From Maylandia zebra (lineage: Eukaryota > Chordata > Actinopteri > Cichliformes > Cichlidae): a stretch of DNA of 64,000 nucleotides. Both the position numbers and the translations under genes were made by a program. Under the pieces are notes generated by a model. It saw nothing but the letters and a program-made list of their open reading frames with translations. It did no database searches and had not been told where the DNA came from. This document shows, in pieces, positions 22,922 to 34,088 of this stretch; position 1 is the first letter of the stretch, and each line of letters begins with the position of its first letter. Location: the NCBI RefSeq assembly GCF_041146795.1, contig NC_135179.1, positions 15,386,047 to 15,450,046 of the forward strand. Reading direction: 5' to 3'.

Positions 22922-23099
22922 TCAGAATACACAGCACATCACAGCTTGTTGCATATGGTGCTGCATAGCCTTCAGTGCTGCACTGAGGAACTCTTCATAG
23001 GTCTTGTGCCCTCTGGTGGTAGTTCTCCAGATTGCAACATAACCCACTGGACAGATGACGCCAATAACAACACCAACCACAACAATTTTTTTGCAATAA
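22922..23099 (-). other. Orphan exon candidate: transmembrane segment plus short tail
   Basis: On the minus strand a strong acceptor (TATTTCAG, edge 23100/23099) leads into 59 codons ending in TGA. They encode a hydrophobic stretch (IVVVGVVIGVICPVGYVAIW) followed by a basic, charged tail of about 37 residues. An AATAAA lies some 125 bp downstream. This looks like the last exon of a type I membrane protein, and resembles the nearby fas transmembrane exon in hydrophobicity and in the IW ending, but enters in phase 2 whereas fas exon 6 enters in phase 1. Upstream exons were not found; the interval to fas holds a solo LTR and a LINE piece. It may be a relic of a duplicated receptor gene or a chance frame. 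Confidence 0.35.
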
Positions 23100-23307
23100 C
23101 TGAAATACAAAGATACAACCATTCCATTTTATTATAAACAAAATACTGCAGTATATACATTTTTTCCAGTAAATACCCGTGATAGGATGCTACCTGTGCA
23201 ACATGTCCAGTTGTGAAATTTCCTTACTTCTAAATATTCCACAGTCAGCTGTTGGTGGTATTTTTACTCAGTTTTTGTATTAGTTATAGTCTCTATTAAT
23301 TATTATT

Positions 23308-23669
23308 TGTCACAGCTGGGAGTAATCAGGCTGGATGAGACAAGGGAAGCAATCTAGAAACACTGACATGAGACATGGACCTTCAAAGTAAAACAGGAAA
23401 CACACTGACTGAACTCTAGACATGTAAACTTAACAGCAACTGTGGAGACAGAACATAGGGACCAGAAACATGGTACAGAAAGGCACAGTAGACACAACAT
23501 GGAACACAGTGAAGCCGTATTACAAAACCTAAGAACTAAACCTATGATAACCATAACTGAAACCTAGGGAAATAACAAACATAGTACAACAAAGGACTCA
23601 AAACATAAACCATAATATAAAAACACAAGAACTCAAAAAGCTGGGTCAGAAAGACCCAGAACCGTGACA
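23308..23669 (-). mobile_element. Candidate solo LTR
   Basis: Read on the minus strand the unit starts TGTCACGGTTCTGGG and ends CAGCTGTGACA, so it has TG..CA ends with inverted TGTCAC/GTGACA. Flanks TTATT (23303-23307) and TCATT (23670-23674) match in 4 of 5 bases. The size (362 bp) and absence of coding fit a solo LTR of a gypsy-type element. Confidence 0.5.
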
Positions 23670-23944
23670 TCATTGTATGAAGGGCAAGATTTAGGAAAAT
23701 CAGTACAGGTATTACAGTGTTTTGAAAACAGTTGACTCCCTGTCTTGTTAACATCCCAACAAAGTCTCATAAGGATAAAAGTTTGGATTTTTTTTTTCCA
23801 ATAAAACTAAAAAACATGTTAGTTAGTTTTCCATGTTCACAAAATTATGTTTAGTACATTTTTCAAAAGCCTAGTTTTTATTTTTAGTTAACTTTTTTTT
23901 CATTTCCAGTTTTAGATTTTAGTTTGTTTTTGGTAAACAGCAAT

Positions 23945-24110
23945 AGCCTTGGTCGAGAAGTCACTGGAGAGATTATATATCTCATGTGGGAACACCCCAG
24001 TTCTTCTCAGGCAGGAAAGATTGGAAGTGCTGCACACCTGGAATTCCCTTCTTAGCCTGTTTACACCACAACCACACTGTTTATATTAACAGAAATTACT
24101 GGATGGATGG
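23945..24110 (+). mobile_element. Old 3' end of the RTE-like LINE seen at 55-58.6 kb
   Basis: CACTGGAGAGATTATAT and the following 100 or so bases align with 58434-58590, the C-terminal codons and 3' tail of the LINE at 55.1-58.6 kb, and end in TGGATGGATGG. Heavily diverged and 5'-truncated. Confidence 0.65.
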
Positions 24111-24625
24111 GTTTAATAATGTTAAAAAGCACGGAAGTGGTGATAGTTTTTAATATATTTCCTTTAAACAAAGATCTTGTTGTGCAAAACCGAGCCAAAG
24201 GGCCAATGAAAGAGGACAGTTTTATTAGTTGTTTTTTTGTCAGGTGTTTTCTCTTTTGACGTTTGAAAAATGTTTATTAGCATTAGATAACAGCTATGTA
24301 ATAGACCTAAAAATAAGCCATGAAAAGCAAGGAAGGAACCAAAACCAAAACCAAGCTTTTACAAACTCCAGGTTCATCAAATATTATCGCATAATATAGA
24401 AGCTGTAGCAAGACATTCATCTGTCCCTTATGACACGTGGATTTTTTAAAATGAGCATTATTATTATGATCATGAAATTAAAAACACTGAAAAATAAAAA
24501 CAATCAAATTTAGATATATTGCAACTCGAAATCAGCTTTCACAACCTGAATTGAAAATCAAGAGGTAACTTTGCAAGATTGTTTCTTTAGAATTCAAAGT
24601 TCTTCAAGTTCATTGTGTATACATG

Positions 24626-25342
24626 TCAGCAGTTATTTACAGGATTGTTTGATGGTGAACTATGTTTTAACAATATGTCTCTGATCTGTGTCGCTTTTTT
24701 CTTTTGTTTCATATCCACAAGGTTTTCGATAAGTTTCTTTGAAGCCTGTTTGCCTTCCTTCTCCACCCACTTAAACAGCAGCTGCAGCGTTCGCTCCTCA
24801 GCATCATTTCGATACTCCATTTCATAAGATTCAGTAGTAACCACACTTATCCCAGTGTGGAGAGCTAGGGTTCTTGCATTTTTCCATCCAAGCTCCCTTG
24901 CAATATCAGGCAGGTGAGGAACAATGTCAACATCTGAAAATAATGTAAAAAGAAAAAATATTAAAAGATGGGTATTAAGACCACAACGCACAATATTATA
25001 ATTTACTGAGCAGGCAATATGCAATGTTTTTTGATTAATGGATGAAAATGGTAAAGTCATGATCAGAAAGAAAAGAGGGTAATACACTTTTGTTCTAAAG
25101 AAATTAAAAGTTTAGAGAAAATTAACCACATGAAAAAATGCAAATGCACAATAACTTGTTCTAAAATCTGATTCTGACTGGTTAGTTCAAAAGACAGAGA
25201 ATAATTAAAGCTCTTATATTGGCTTGAATAAAGTCATGTTTGTTACCTGAAAGACGACGGATGAGCTTCTGTGAAGCAGAAACAAAATAAAAGTTTTAAT
25301 TCTTTTCAGTTTTGTTTGCGATGAAGTAACAAACTGCTCATG

Positions 25343-25376
<34 letters not shown>

Positions 25377-27962
25377 AGTGTGTGCAGAAAGGCAATTGGA
25401 TGAACCAGAGATCAAAGAGTAAATATCACGTCACAGGTGTCCAAAGAAAATAACTTACCTCTTTGCTTTTTTCATCCTCTTTCTTTTGTTTTCTCTCTAA
25501 TGAAACACGAATAGAAATTACACAGAAAAATTAATCAAGATACGACTAAATATTGAACTGAATATAAATAAAGCCTTCAGTGCTGAGCAAGGAAACACAC
25601 AATGTCGTCTGGTGGTACTTTACTCATATATTAGCAGAAATACTCACTCGCTATCCAGATTATTCCTACAACGGCTCCAGGAAAAACAAGGAATAGAATA
25701 ATAATTCCAGCAATAGCTGAAATGAGAAGATATGACCATTAATATTTTGCAATGCAAAATGTGTCCAATATGATTTATTAAAATCCAATAATACTTAAGA
25801 ACACCTTACCTCCACCATTTCCATTGCAGACTGCATCACTGTTGGCTGTACAGGCTTCTTTAACACCACCAATTCCACATCTTGAACCAAAACAACAAAC
25901 AACCACGAATGAATCAAAAATAACTACAAAGGGAGCGGAAAGCCTTAAAGGACAAGTCAATAGACAACAGATTCTTTAAAGGAGCTACACACACATGTCA
26001 CAAACTCTTTATTAGAAACATGTTTGCAATCTAATGAAAACCATTACAATAGCTCTGCCATCACTTCTGCTTTTACAAAATGAATGAGTTTCAGCAAATC
26101 ATGCTGGAAATGTTCCAATTATTTAAGTGTATTACTAAGATGGCGGTGTATTGAGCTACATTACATTAATAGGTGTTCCTATTATTTTGTACAATGTATT
26201 AATATGAACACTGTACTCAGGTCTAGTACATTAGCGCTAGGGAATATGCACAGATTTACATGCTGAATGTGATTTCAAAGTCAAATCAAACTTACTTTTT
26301 ACATGGATGGCAGATTGTGCAACTTTCACTGCTGCAGAAGTGATCTTCCTTGCATCGACACTTGGTGTCCCTACCAGCAGTGCACTCTTCTTCTACTTCT
26401 AAATTAGCTGAAAAGTTGAGAAAAGTCACACAAGTTATTATTGAGGCTATAAAGTCTTTAAAAAAAAAGAAACTTGCATTGTTTTAATTGTGAAATAGAC
26501 CAAGGATGGTTTTCCTTCACTTTTTCGTATAAAAAGATGGGATGTGAACTTTCATATATAAATTGAAATAATGCTTGGATAATTCTGGTACTGCATTTTA
26601 ATTATCTGCTAACCTTATATATTTAAAAATAAAATATTAAAATATGACATCTAAGAAACTGCTAATCAATATAGCACATGTATAATCCAGTAGATAATGG
26701 TTAATGATAGCTGATTTGATTTCAGGGTCCTCATACTGGACTTAAGCATCGTTAGAGCTGTGACCAGTCAAACATTCTGCAGCAAAAGGTGAACTTTTCT
26801 CTAATATTTTGTCTTTAGTTTAGCTGTGAATAAAAGGAACAGCCATGTCCTATCATAATTGTACCATTTGCCTGTGCGCAGGAGGTGCAGCGGTGACAGG
26901 TCTCCCGGTCACTAGGCTCACTGTTGTATGTGTCCCTCTCGCAGATTTCACATTTTCCATTCATTTTATTGCCATTAGTGCAATGCTCTATTACTCGCTG
27001 TCCTACAGAGTGGAGAGAGATGATGCAGAAGAAAGTCTGTTAATGGTATTACACTGTTTACATGAATAGAATATAATAACCAGGGGTGCAATTAAGTGGT
27101 CCGCAGGTGCGCATTCGTTGCAACTTCTTATCTGTGTTAACTTGTTGTTTTCTGTTATATCGCGAGAGTATTGTTGCTGTATCTATAGTACCAATTACAT
27201 AATTAATTGGTACTATAGATACAGCAACAATTAAAAAGTGAAGTTTTAACTTTTTTCCCCCTTTAAAGCTTCATAGACCTTTCTAATGGGTCCTATCCTA
27301 AGAGTTGACTGCTCCACAGCACCACCAGAGATAAGCAAGGGGGTCATAAGTTAATGGGAGAAAAAAAAAGACAGGTTAGTGATGTTTTGCTGTTGTTATT
27401 TTTATTTTAATCTTTAATTAAGGCTTATTTTCCCAGTTATTTGGCTGTTCTGGCTCAACAGGTTGTGCTATCTCACTCTGTTACAGAAATTCTGGGAGAA
27501 GTTCAGTCATAAGATTGATGACTCATAGGTGTCAGAATAACTGGAAATATGAACGGAAATTTTCTAGCAAACATAATCTGGAAAGCCCTCGTAAAGCATA
27601 CGACTTGCAGAGTTGCTGGTCTGCAGGCTGGCAAAAGTAAATGTTTTGATCAGGCATGTCCAGCAAGTCCAGGTCATTCTCCTTTGCAGGCCCCTCACTC
27701 CTACCTTAAATATATTATTTATGGCCACAAACAGAATTAATATAGTGTAATTTCTCTTTTCACAACATGGTGGCAGCACTGCGCTGTGCAACCAATGAAT
27801 GTATAAAAGTTTTGTACACTCACAAAATGAACCTGAGACACTGATACTCAGCAGCTTCATTGAAGTTTCAGGTATTCCAGACAGCTTGATCTTTCTTATG
27901 TTCTCGCAACATGTGAATGATCAATTGCTTTATTTTGTTAACCTGATCACTGTGATGATTAA

Positions 27963-28033
<71 letters not shown>

Positions 28034-28738
28034 TTAAATAATATTTTTTATGCTTCACAAAAAGGCAAGAAGAATTGTTGGCCCCTGGGTGATTGTCAAT
28101 TTATGACACTCTCGAAAAAAGTTTGGACATCCCGGGTTTTGATTAAATGGAGAACAAAAACCCTACAGATTACAAAGACTACAAATTACAAACTACATTG
28201 CTTGAGTTCTTTAAGTTCACATAACCACTGACACTTACCAACAGGGCAGTTACAACAGCTCCAGTTTGTAAAGTTGTAGGTGCCATCCAAACATTTCGGC
28301 TCTCTTCTGATGCGGGATGCCCCATTAACTGACCTGTGGCGCTGGGACGAGGCAAAGCAAACGCATCTGTATAAAAAAAACAAAAACCCAGAAGCTCAAA
28401 ACGAAAGTGAAAGTGCAGCAGCTTGGTTTCCTTTTAGAATAATAAGTTCGTTTAGGTTAAATAGCAGTTTATAGGTGGTGTTAAGACGCCAAACAGACGA
28501 ATTCATTGCTTTATTAAAGATTACATTTACCGCACACTTCTGAACTCAGGTGTTACGGTAAGTTGTATCACCCTTCGTTCCCAAACGCCCCTGTGGTTAC
28601 CACCTCACACCGAGCCGAGCAGTTAGTAAAGCTAGTAGAGACAGATAATAGAGGACTGTCTAGTCTACATCTGATTACTTACAGTGACACAGCGAGCCAA
28701 ACACAGGAACTAAACCACAGTGAAAACTTCGTCGCCAT
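24626..28738 (-). CDS. fas: Fas cell-surface death receptor (TNFRSF6), nine exons
   Basis: Exons, in transcript order: 28738-28683, 28366-28239, 27002-26865, 26407-26296, 25880-25810, 25716-25648, 25496-25459, 25268-25247 and 24933-24626. They total 942 nt, 313 residues plus TGA. All junctions are GT-AG and phases join throughout. Residues 1-23 or so form a signal peptide. Cysteine-rich TNF-receptor repeats follow (about 40-165), with the Fas-like TKCRCKEDHFC and ESCTICHPCKKC patterns. Exon 6 is the transmembrane helix (about 169-190), exon 7 a basic-acidic juxtamembrane piece, exon 8 a 22-nt microexon, and exon 9 the death domain (about 212-300, with LLFKWVEKEG). Fas ligand binding would recruit FADD and caspase-8 for apoptosis. 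Nine exons with a separate TM exon and a very short exon 8 match mammalian FAS. The exon 3 donor (GTACAA) is weak. A candidate AATAAA on the minus strand lies at 24221-24226. Paralogue confusion is unlikely. Confidence 0.92.
25345..25374. repeat. (TG)n microsatellite in fas intron 7
   Basis: Tandem TG dinucleotides, about 15 units. Confidence 0.9.
27079..27160. mobile_element. Deleted copy of the long-TIR MITE in fas intron 2
   Basis: CAGGGGTGCAATTAAGTGG and CCGCAGGTGCGCATTCG match the left end of the element at 44681, followed at once by TTGCAACTTCTTATCTG from its right inverted repeat. It looks like an internal deletion derivative. Confidence 0.55.
27170..27231. repeat. Perfect 28-bp hairpin in fas intron 2
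   Basis: Arms 27170-27197 and 27204-27231 are exact reverse complements separated by CATAAT. The left arm starts ATTGTTGCTGTATC and ends ACCAATTA. Confidence 0.85.
27966..28035. repeat. (TA)n followed by a T tract
   Basis: About 25 TA units (27966-28016), then about 19 T residues, in fas intron 2. Confidence 0.9.
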
Positions 28739-30087
28739 CGCGCAGTGAGTCCAGAGCCTGAAATGTGTAGAGGCGCGCTTGCAACACGACGGGGCGGGGT
28801 TTCCTGTTTGTTTCTGTTGCGCTTTGTCTAATCCCCACGGAAAGTCCCAGAAACCACCGCTTAGTCAAGCAGTCAGCAATGACAGAAAATCACATATATC
28901 TCTAGAACTATGTTGCAAAAGCAAACACAATTATAACCAAAAACAAAATTACGTTAATAGTACAACAGGAAAGTTACACATACCAGATCATCATCATCTT
29001 TTATCGCTTTAGTCTGTGTTGTTCTTCTTTTCAAAAACAAACGATACACATTGAGCTACTATGACATTATTTTGTTTGTTATTATCTATTTCAGATAAAA
29101 ATAAAAAGAAGAACATGACAAAAAAGAAAGTTTCGTATTTTAACTTCTGCCACTAGGTGGTGCTATTGCTCTTCTTCTTGCTCCCTCTGCACCTTTTTCT
29201 GAGGTGGAGCCTACCACATCCATTAGTTCGACTTAACAAAATGATTTTCTTTATAACATTTAACAAGATATGTTATCGATTCTGACTTGATTTATCAGAA
29301 TGTTCTAAAAGATTGGCACAACTGATATTTTAACATGGGTGTTAAAATATGGAATGAGTTAAATATGTGAAACAATACGTTCACAACCAGTTACTGATTG
29401 ATTTCTCTCCCTTTTGTTGTTGTTTCTTAAAAGAAAATTTGCCGCCTAAAAATAAAATTGCGCAGATGATCAAAGCTAAAAGAAAGCTCTGCAGGAAGTC
29501 AGATTTGTTCACGTCTATGTTATACTAAAGTTTTAAAGGAAGTAAAAAATAGTCTTTGATTTGAACACGTCTCTTTTAGAGTGAACTTATTAAGCTCCCA
29601 GTGCCACTTCTGTAGCAGGAAATCCCTCCTGCCAGTGCCACTCATGTAGGAAATGATTGCTTCACCCCCCCATAAAATGCTGTTTGATCTCTGCCAACTG
29701 TAGTTAACAGCAAATGTATCTTTGAACAAAACTAGAAAAGGGGGTTTGACTAGGGAATAAAAAAAAAAAAAAACTTAACTTGAAAGAGAACTCCTGTGGG
29801 ATTTTTTTTTTTTTCATCTATATCAAATTTCAGCTCTTTGTTGTCACACTCAGTCCCTGTGTCAGATTTGTACCAGTCTACTGCATGCTCACGTGGCCCA
29901 CTTTGTAGATCAAAATGAACACACATACAAATAGGTGTCGCAGGACAGTCATGAGTTAATATTTTTAAATGGTGTATAACACTTTTCTATTTTAAGCACT
30001 ATTTTTTCTATTTTTTCTACAAGCCTCAGTCAACCAAACACACACATATTCATAAAAGTGCTTTTTTCTATACCCCAACTCCTTGTC

Positions 30088-30089
<2 letters not shown>
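28739..30089. other. fas upstream flank and intergenic DNA
   Basis: The first 60 bases upstream of the fas ATG are GC-rich and probably include the start site. A CCACTAGGTGG motif lies at 29150-29160. Otherwise AT-rich with no gene recognised. Confidence 0.5.

Positions 30090-30158
<69 letters not shown>
30090..30158. repeat. (CA)n microsatellite
   Basis: About 34 uninterrupted CA units. Confidence 0.95.
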
Positions 30159-30160
<2 letters not shown>

Positions 30161-30768
30161 GATGTATTCATCTGAGGCAACTTGGGGTTCAGTATTTTGC
30201 CCAAGGACACCTGCATGCAGACTACAGTAGCTGGTCCTTCCAATGGGTAGATGATCCGCTCTAAATCCCGAACCACAGCCACACCTACTTTTAGCCACAC
30301 TGATGCCCCAGATCTACATTAGGTGGTGTCTAGTGTACCGTTTTGCCCACAGATGACTGCAGTAATCTTCAGGAAGGCTCTGATGTGCTTGCTTCCCTGT
30401 TTCCCCTCTAATCACTAACCTGGCATAAATTTGAGTTTCTCCCATGTATCATTTCTGCTATATAGATACATGTATAAATAAAATGTCTGTAAAATTAATG
30501 ATATCACCAATTAGTCTAAACTGTACTTTGTTTTTAATAAAAATATATAAGTCGTAGCTGGTGATTATCATCAATTGATTATTATACCTTCCACACACCA
30601 GTATCTTTAGAAATACAGTACTGTGCAAAAGTCTTACACTACTTCATATCATTACATTCTGCTAGAAAAATGGTAAATATTATAAATATAAATTGTTTAT
30701 TTATTTATTTTTTGATGTTCCCAGAGAGCAAACCAAAGTACACTGGTCCAGAAAAGGACCATCTCTAC

Positions 30769-31090
30769 TAGTGGTGCGCAGATTCAGATATTACTCATTT
30801 CTTTCATCAATAAGTTCTCTAATTCTTTGTAAATGTGCTGCGTGCTGTTTTACTTTAAGTTGAATGTAGACTAATCAGACATAAATGATATAGCTATAAA
30901 TATTTTTCATTGTTTTACATTTAGAATTTCCAATTTCCTAGTCAAATTCGTGCTCTAATTCATGTAAGTTTTACTTTGAAATGGCCTGTTTTTGGCTGGA
31001 GAACTGTCTCTTTGTCTTTTGTTGGTTGTAATTTCTCTTTTTGTAGCAATGTAACACAAACCCTTTGAACTGTAAATCGGTGCACCCCTA
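30769..31090. mobile_element. hAT-like MITE
   Basis: TAGTGGTGCGCAGATTC on the left and, read on the minus strand, TAGGGGTGCACCGATTT on the right form inverted termini. No convincing 8-bp duplication was found. Just upstream, 30617-30640 has CAGTACTGTGCAAAAGTCTT, a typical end of another fish Tc1/mariner family. Confidence 0.55.
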
Positions 31091-31149
31091 GTCTTGTCAG
31101 CAGGACATGGACTCTACGTGGGTTTTAACAATGTCTCTGTTGATGAGAT

Positions 31150-31290
31150 GAATGTGGGGCGACAGTGGCAAGAAAAAAAACTCCTTCTTCGAGGAAGAAA
31201 TCTTGGGAGCAATCAGGCTCTCTGGGAGGACCCTTCCTCCTAAGGGCAGTTATTACCAATATTTGTCCTCCAGTTGGCGATGGTGGGCTA
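31150..31290 (+). repeat. Dispersed fish repeat fragment
   Basis: GACAGTGGCAAGAAAAAAAA, then GAAGAAATCTTGGGAGCAAT and TCTCTGGGAGG, correspond to a segment frequent in fish genomes and also seen at 22340-22490. Parent element not identified. Confidence 0.4.
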
Positions 31291-31794
31291 GGACGATTGC
31301 TGTTCTTTCTCGGCATGATGATTCCCAACATCCAGTTTTAGACCTGAGGATGAAGAAAAAACTGATTAACAAAGTGATGGCACATTTAAAAATTCTCTCA
31401 CTTCAGGATGAGATGCTCTGTCTTCTTACGTTTTTCTTGTAAAACAGGATTTAGGCCAAGTACTACAGACCCACTTGTGTGGAACACCTGTTTGTAGGTG
31501 AGCCAGTGATCTGTTGTAGAGTCTGGACTCTCCTCAGGATGGACAGAATTACCATTGTAGTGCCCTGAAATCATAGTAGGACAAATGAATCCAACTTCTG
31601 AAGGTCAACTGATTTAAGCATACAATGATTTTGACAATGAAAAGTAACACGTTCTATTAAATCCTTCTCTGTCTTTTTTTTTTTTTTTTTTTACCTGACT
31701 CTGTGCTTCCATAATTATGAATGAAGCTTACAAGACTGTAACAGCCTCCAACCTGAGAAGGTACAAAGCCAAAGAGTGTTAGTTTTATAAAGAA

Positions 31795-32190
31795 TCACAT
31801 CCATTCCATTCGCTTCCGCTTATCCTTTTCAGGGTTGCGGGGGTCACTGGAGCCTATCCCAGCTGTCATAGGGCGGTGGTTAGCACTGTTGCCGTACAGC
31901 AAGAAGGTCCTGAGTTCAATTCCACCATCAGGCCGGGGTCTTTCTGTGTGGAGTTTGCATGTTCTCCCCGTGTTTGCGTGGGTTCTCTCCAGGTACTCCG
32001 GCTTCCTCCCACCGTCCAAAGCCATGCAGCTTGTGGGGATAGGTTAATTGATTAATCCAAATTGTCACTAGGTGTGAATGTGCGAGTGAATGTGAGTGTG
32101 AATGGTTGTCTGTCCCTGTGTGTTAGTCCTGTGACAGACTGGCGACCTGTCCAGGGTGTACTCCGCCTTTCGCCCTATGACAGCTAAAGA
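31795..32190 (+). mobile_element. tRNA-derived SINE with L2-like tail
   Basis: A pol III promoter-like head has TGGTTAGCACTG (A box, about 31877) and GAGTTCAATTCC (B box, about 31912), followed by TGTTTGCGTGGGTTCTC. The segment ends with GGCGACCTGTCCAGGG, typical of L2-tailed fish SINEs. CGCTTCCGCTTATCC at the start is also part of this repeat class. Confidence 0.7.
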
Positions 32191-32642
32191 ATCACATCAG
32201 TGCGATAATTAGGCTGATTCTCTGAGATGTTCTGCAGTCTGTTTTTACCTGTTTGGATGACACAACCAAGTCTCTCTGCAGCCTGACGGGGTCCTGAAGC
32301 CTGTAGGTTTGAGTGAGGCAAAACCTCCTCAGGTGCAAGGTCAGAACTCTTGCAGAAAATAAAAAAACAAAAAACTCTGTCTTAAAAAACTCTGAGGTTC
32401 AGTGTGCCACAGTTTGGAAACCAGGTCAGTCTATCAATTTTGATGTGACCTCACTCACCTTGACAGTGTATCAAAAGATGACTGACAAACGAGCTGCAAA
32501 TGAGATCGAGTCCAGAGGACTGTCCGAGGAATGTTCTCTGTGTTTATAATGAAGCCCAAGTTGGCCAGATGCTTCATGACAACAGAAGTTTGGTGGAAGC
32601 CTCCTCTTCCGACCATGGTGGAAGCAGGCAGTGATCTAAATA

Positions 32643-33976
32643 CACTCAACAAAAATATAAACGCAACACCTTTGTTACTGCTCCCATTCCCCATGGGATG
32701 GACGTAGAGACCTAAAATTCATTCCAGATACACAATATAACCATCCCTCCCAAACAGTGGTCACAAATCAGTCCAAATGTGTGGTAGTGGGCACATCTGC
32801 TATATTGAGATAATCCATCCCACCTCACAGGTGATCTGACATCATGAGTAGTGCACAGGTGTACCTCAGACTGCCCACAACAAAAGGCCACCCTGGAATG
32901 TGCAGTTTTGTCTCACAGCAAAATGCCACAGATGCCACAAGCAATGAGGGAGCGTTGGCATGCTGACAGCAGGAATGTCAACCAGATCTGTCGCCCGTGC
33001 ATTGAATGTTCATTTCTCAACCATAAGCCGTCTCCACAGGCGTTTCAGAGAATATGGCAGCACATCCAACCGGCCTCACAACCGCAGACCTCGTGTAACC
33101 ACACCAGCCCAGGACCTCCACATCCAGCAGGTTCACCTCCAAGATCGTCTGAGACCAGCCACCCAGACAGCTGCTGGAACAATTGGTTTGCACAACCAAA
33201 CAATTTCTGCACAAACTGTCAGAAACCGTCTCAGGGACGCTCAACTGCATGCCCGTCGTCCTCATCGGGGTCTTGACCTGACTCCAGCTCATCGCCGTAA
33301 CAGACTTGTGTGGGCAAATGCTCACATTCGATGGCGTCTGGCACGTTGGAGAGGTGTGCACTTCACGGATGAATCATGGTTCACATTGTTCAGGGCAGAT
33401 GGCAGCTGAGAATGTCCCCGTTCTTGCATGGCCAGCATACTCACCGGACATGTCACCCATTGAGCATGTTCGGGATGTGCTTGACCGGCGTATACGACAG
33501 CGTGTACCAGTTCCCACGAATATCCAACAACCTCGCACAGCCATTGAAGTGGAGTGGACCAACATTCCACAGGCCACAATTGACAATCTGATAGACTCCA
33601 TGCGACGATGTGTTGCACTGCATGAGGCAAATGGTGGTCACACCAGATACTGACCGGTTCTGGGTCCCCAGACCCCCAATAGCGCAAAAAACTGCACATT
33701 CCAGGGTGGCCTTTTCTTGTGGGCAGTCTGAGGTACACCTGTCATGATGTCACTCATGATGTCAGATCAGCATCCTGATGTGGCACACCTGTGAGGTGGG
33801 ATGGATTATCTCAATATAGCAGATGTGCCCATTACCACACATTTGGACTGATTTGTGACCACTGTTTGGGAGGGATGGTTATATTGTGTATCTGGAATGA
33901 ATTTTAGGTCTCTACGTCCATCCCATGGGGAATGGGAGCAAAAACAAAGGTGTTGCGTTTATATTTTTGTTGAGTG
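32643..33976 (+). mobile_element. Tc1-family transposon with about 270-bp inverted repeats
   Basis: Flanked by TA (32641-32642 and 33977-33978). Left TIR 32643 to about 32912 starts CACTCAACAAAAATATAAAC; the right TIR (about 33690-33976) is its reverse complement with a small indel. The total of 1334 bp is short for the family because the transposase is internally deleted. TIRs are very similar to each other, suggesting a fairly recent insertion. Confidence 0.92.
32945..33653 (+). pseudogene. Tc1 transposase, internally deleted
   Basis: The first part (frame of 32960-33409) has the helix-turn-helix DNA-binding region (SVARALNVHFSTISRLHRRF) and the first catalytic Asp in HFTDESWF. It then jumps at about 33400 to the C-terminal part in another frame, ending near 33653: LAWPAYSPDMSPIEHV, holding the third catalytic residue. 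The central segment with the second Asp (QxDNARPH in relatives) is missing, so this copy cannot encode an active enzyme. It could still be mobilised in trans through its intact ends. Confidence 0.9.
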
Positions 33977-34043
33977 TATGTAGCCAGACGAATGCCCCAC
34001 TGCCTCAGTGGTGCTAATTGTATTTGTATTTTCTGAGAATTCC

Positions 34044-34088
34044 GTTCAGAGCCTGCAAATCCCCATCCAGGATTTGCAGGCTCTGAAC
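34044..34088. repeat. Perfect 19-bp hairpin
   Basis: Arms 34044-34062 (GTTCAGAGCCTGCAAATCC) and 34070-34088 are exact reverse complements with a 7-base spacer. Confidence 0.8.

Noticed and set aside
29992-30300. Cys/Val-rich frames over the CA repeat
   Set aside because: Translation of a dinucleotide microsatellite.
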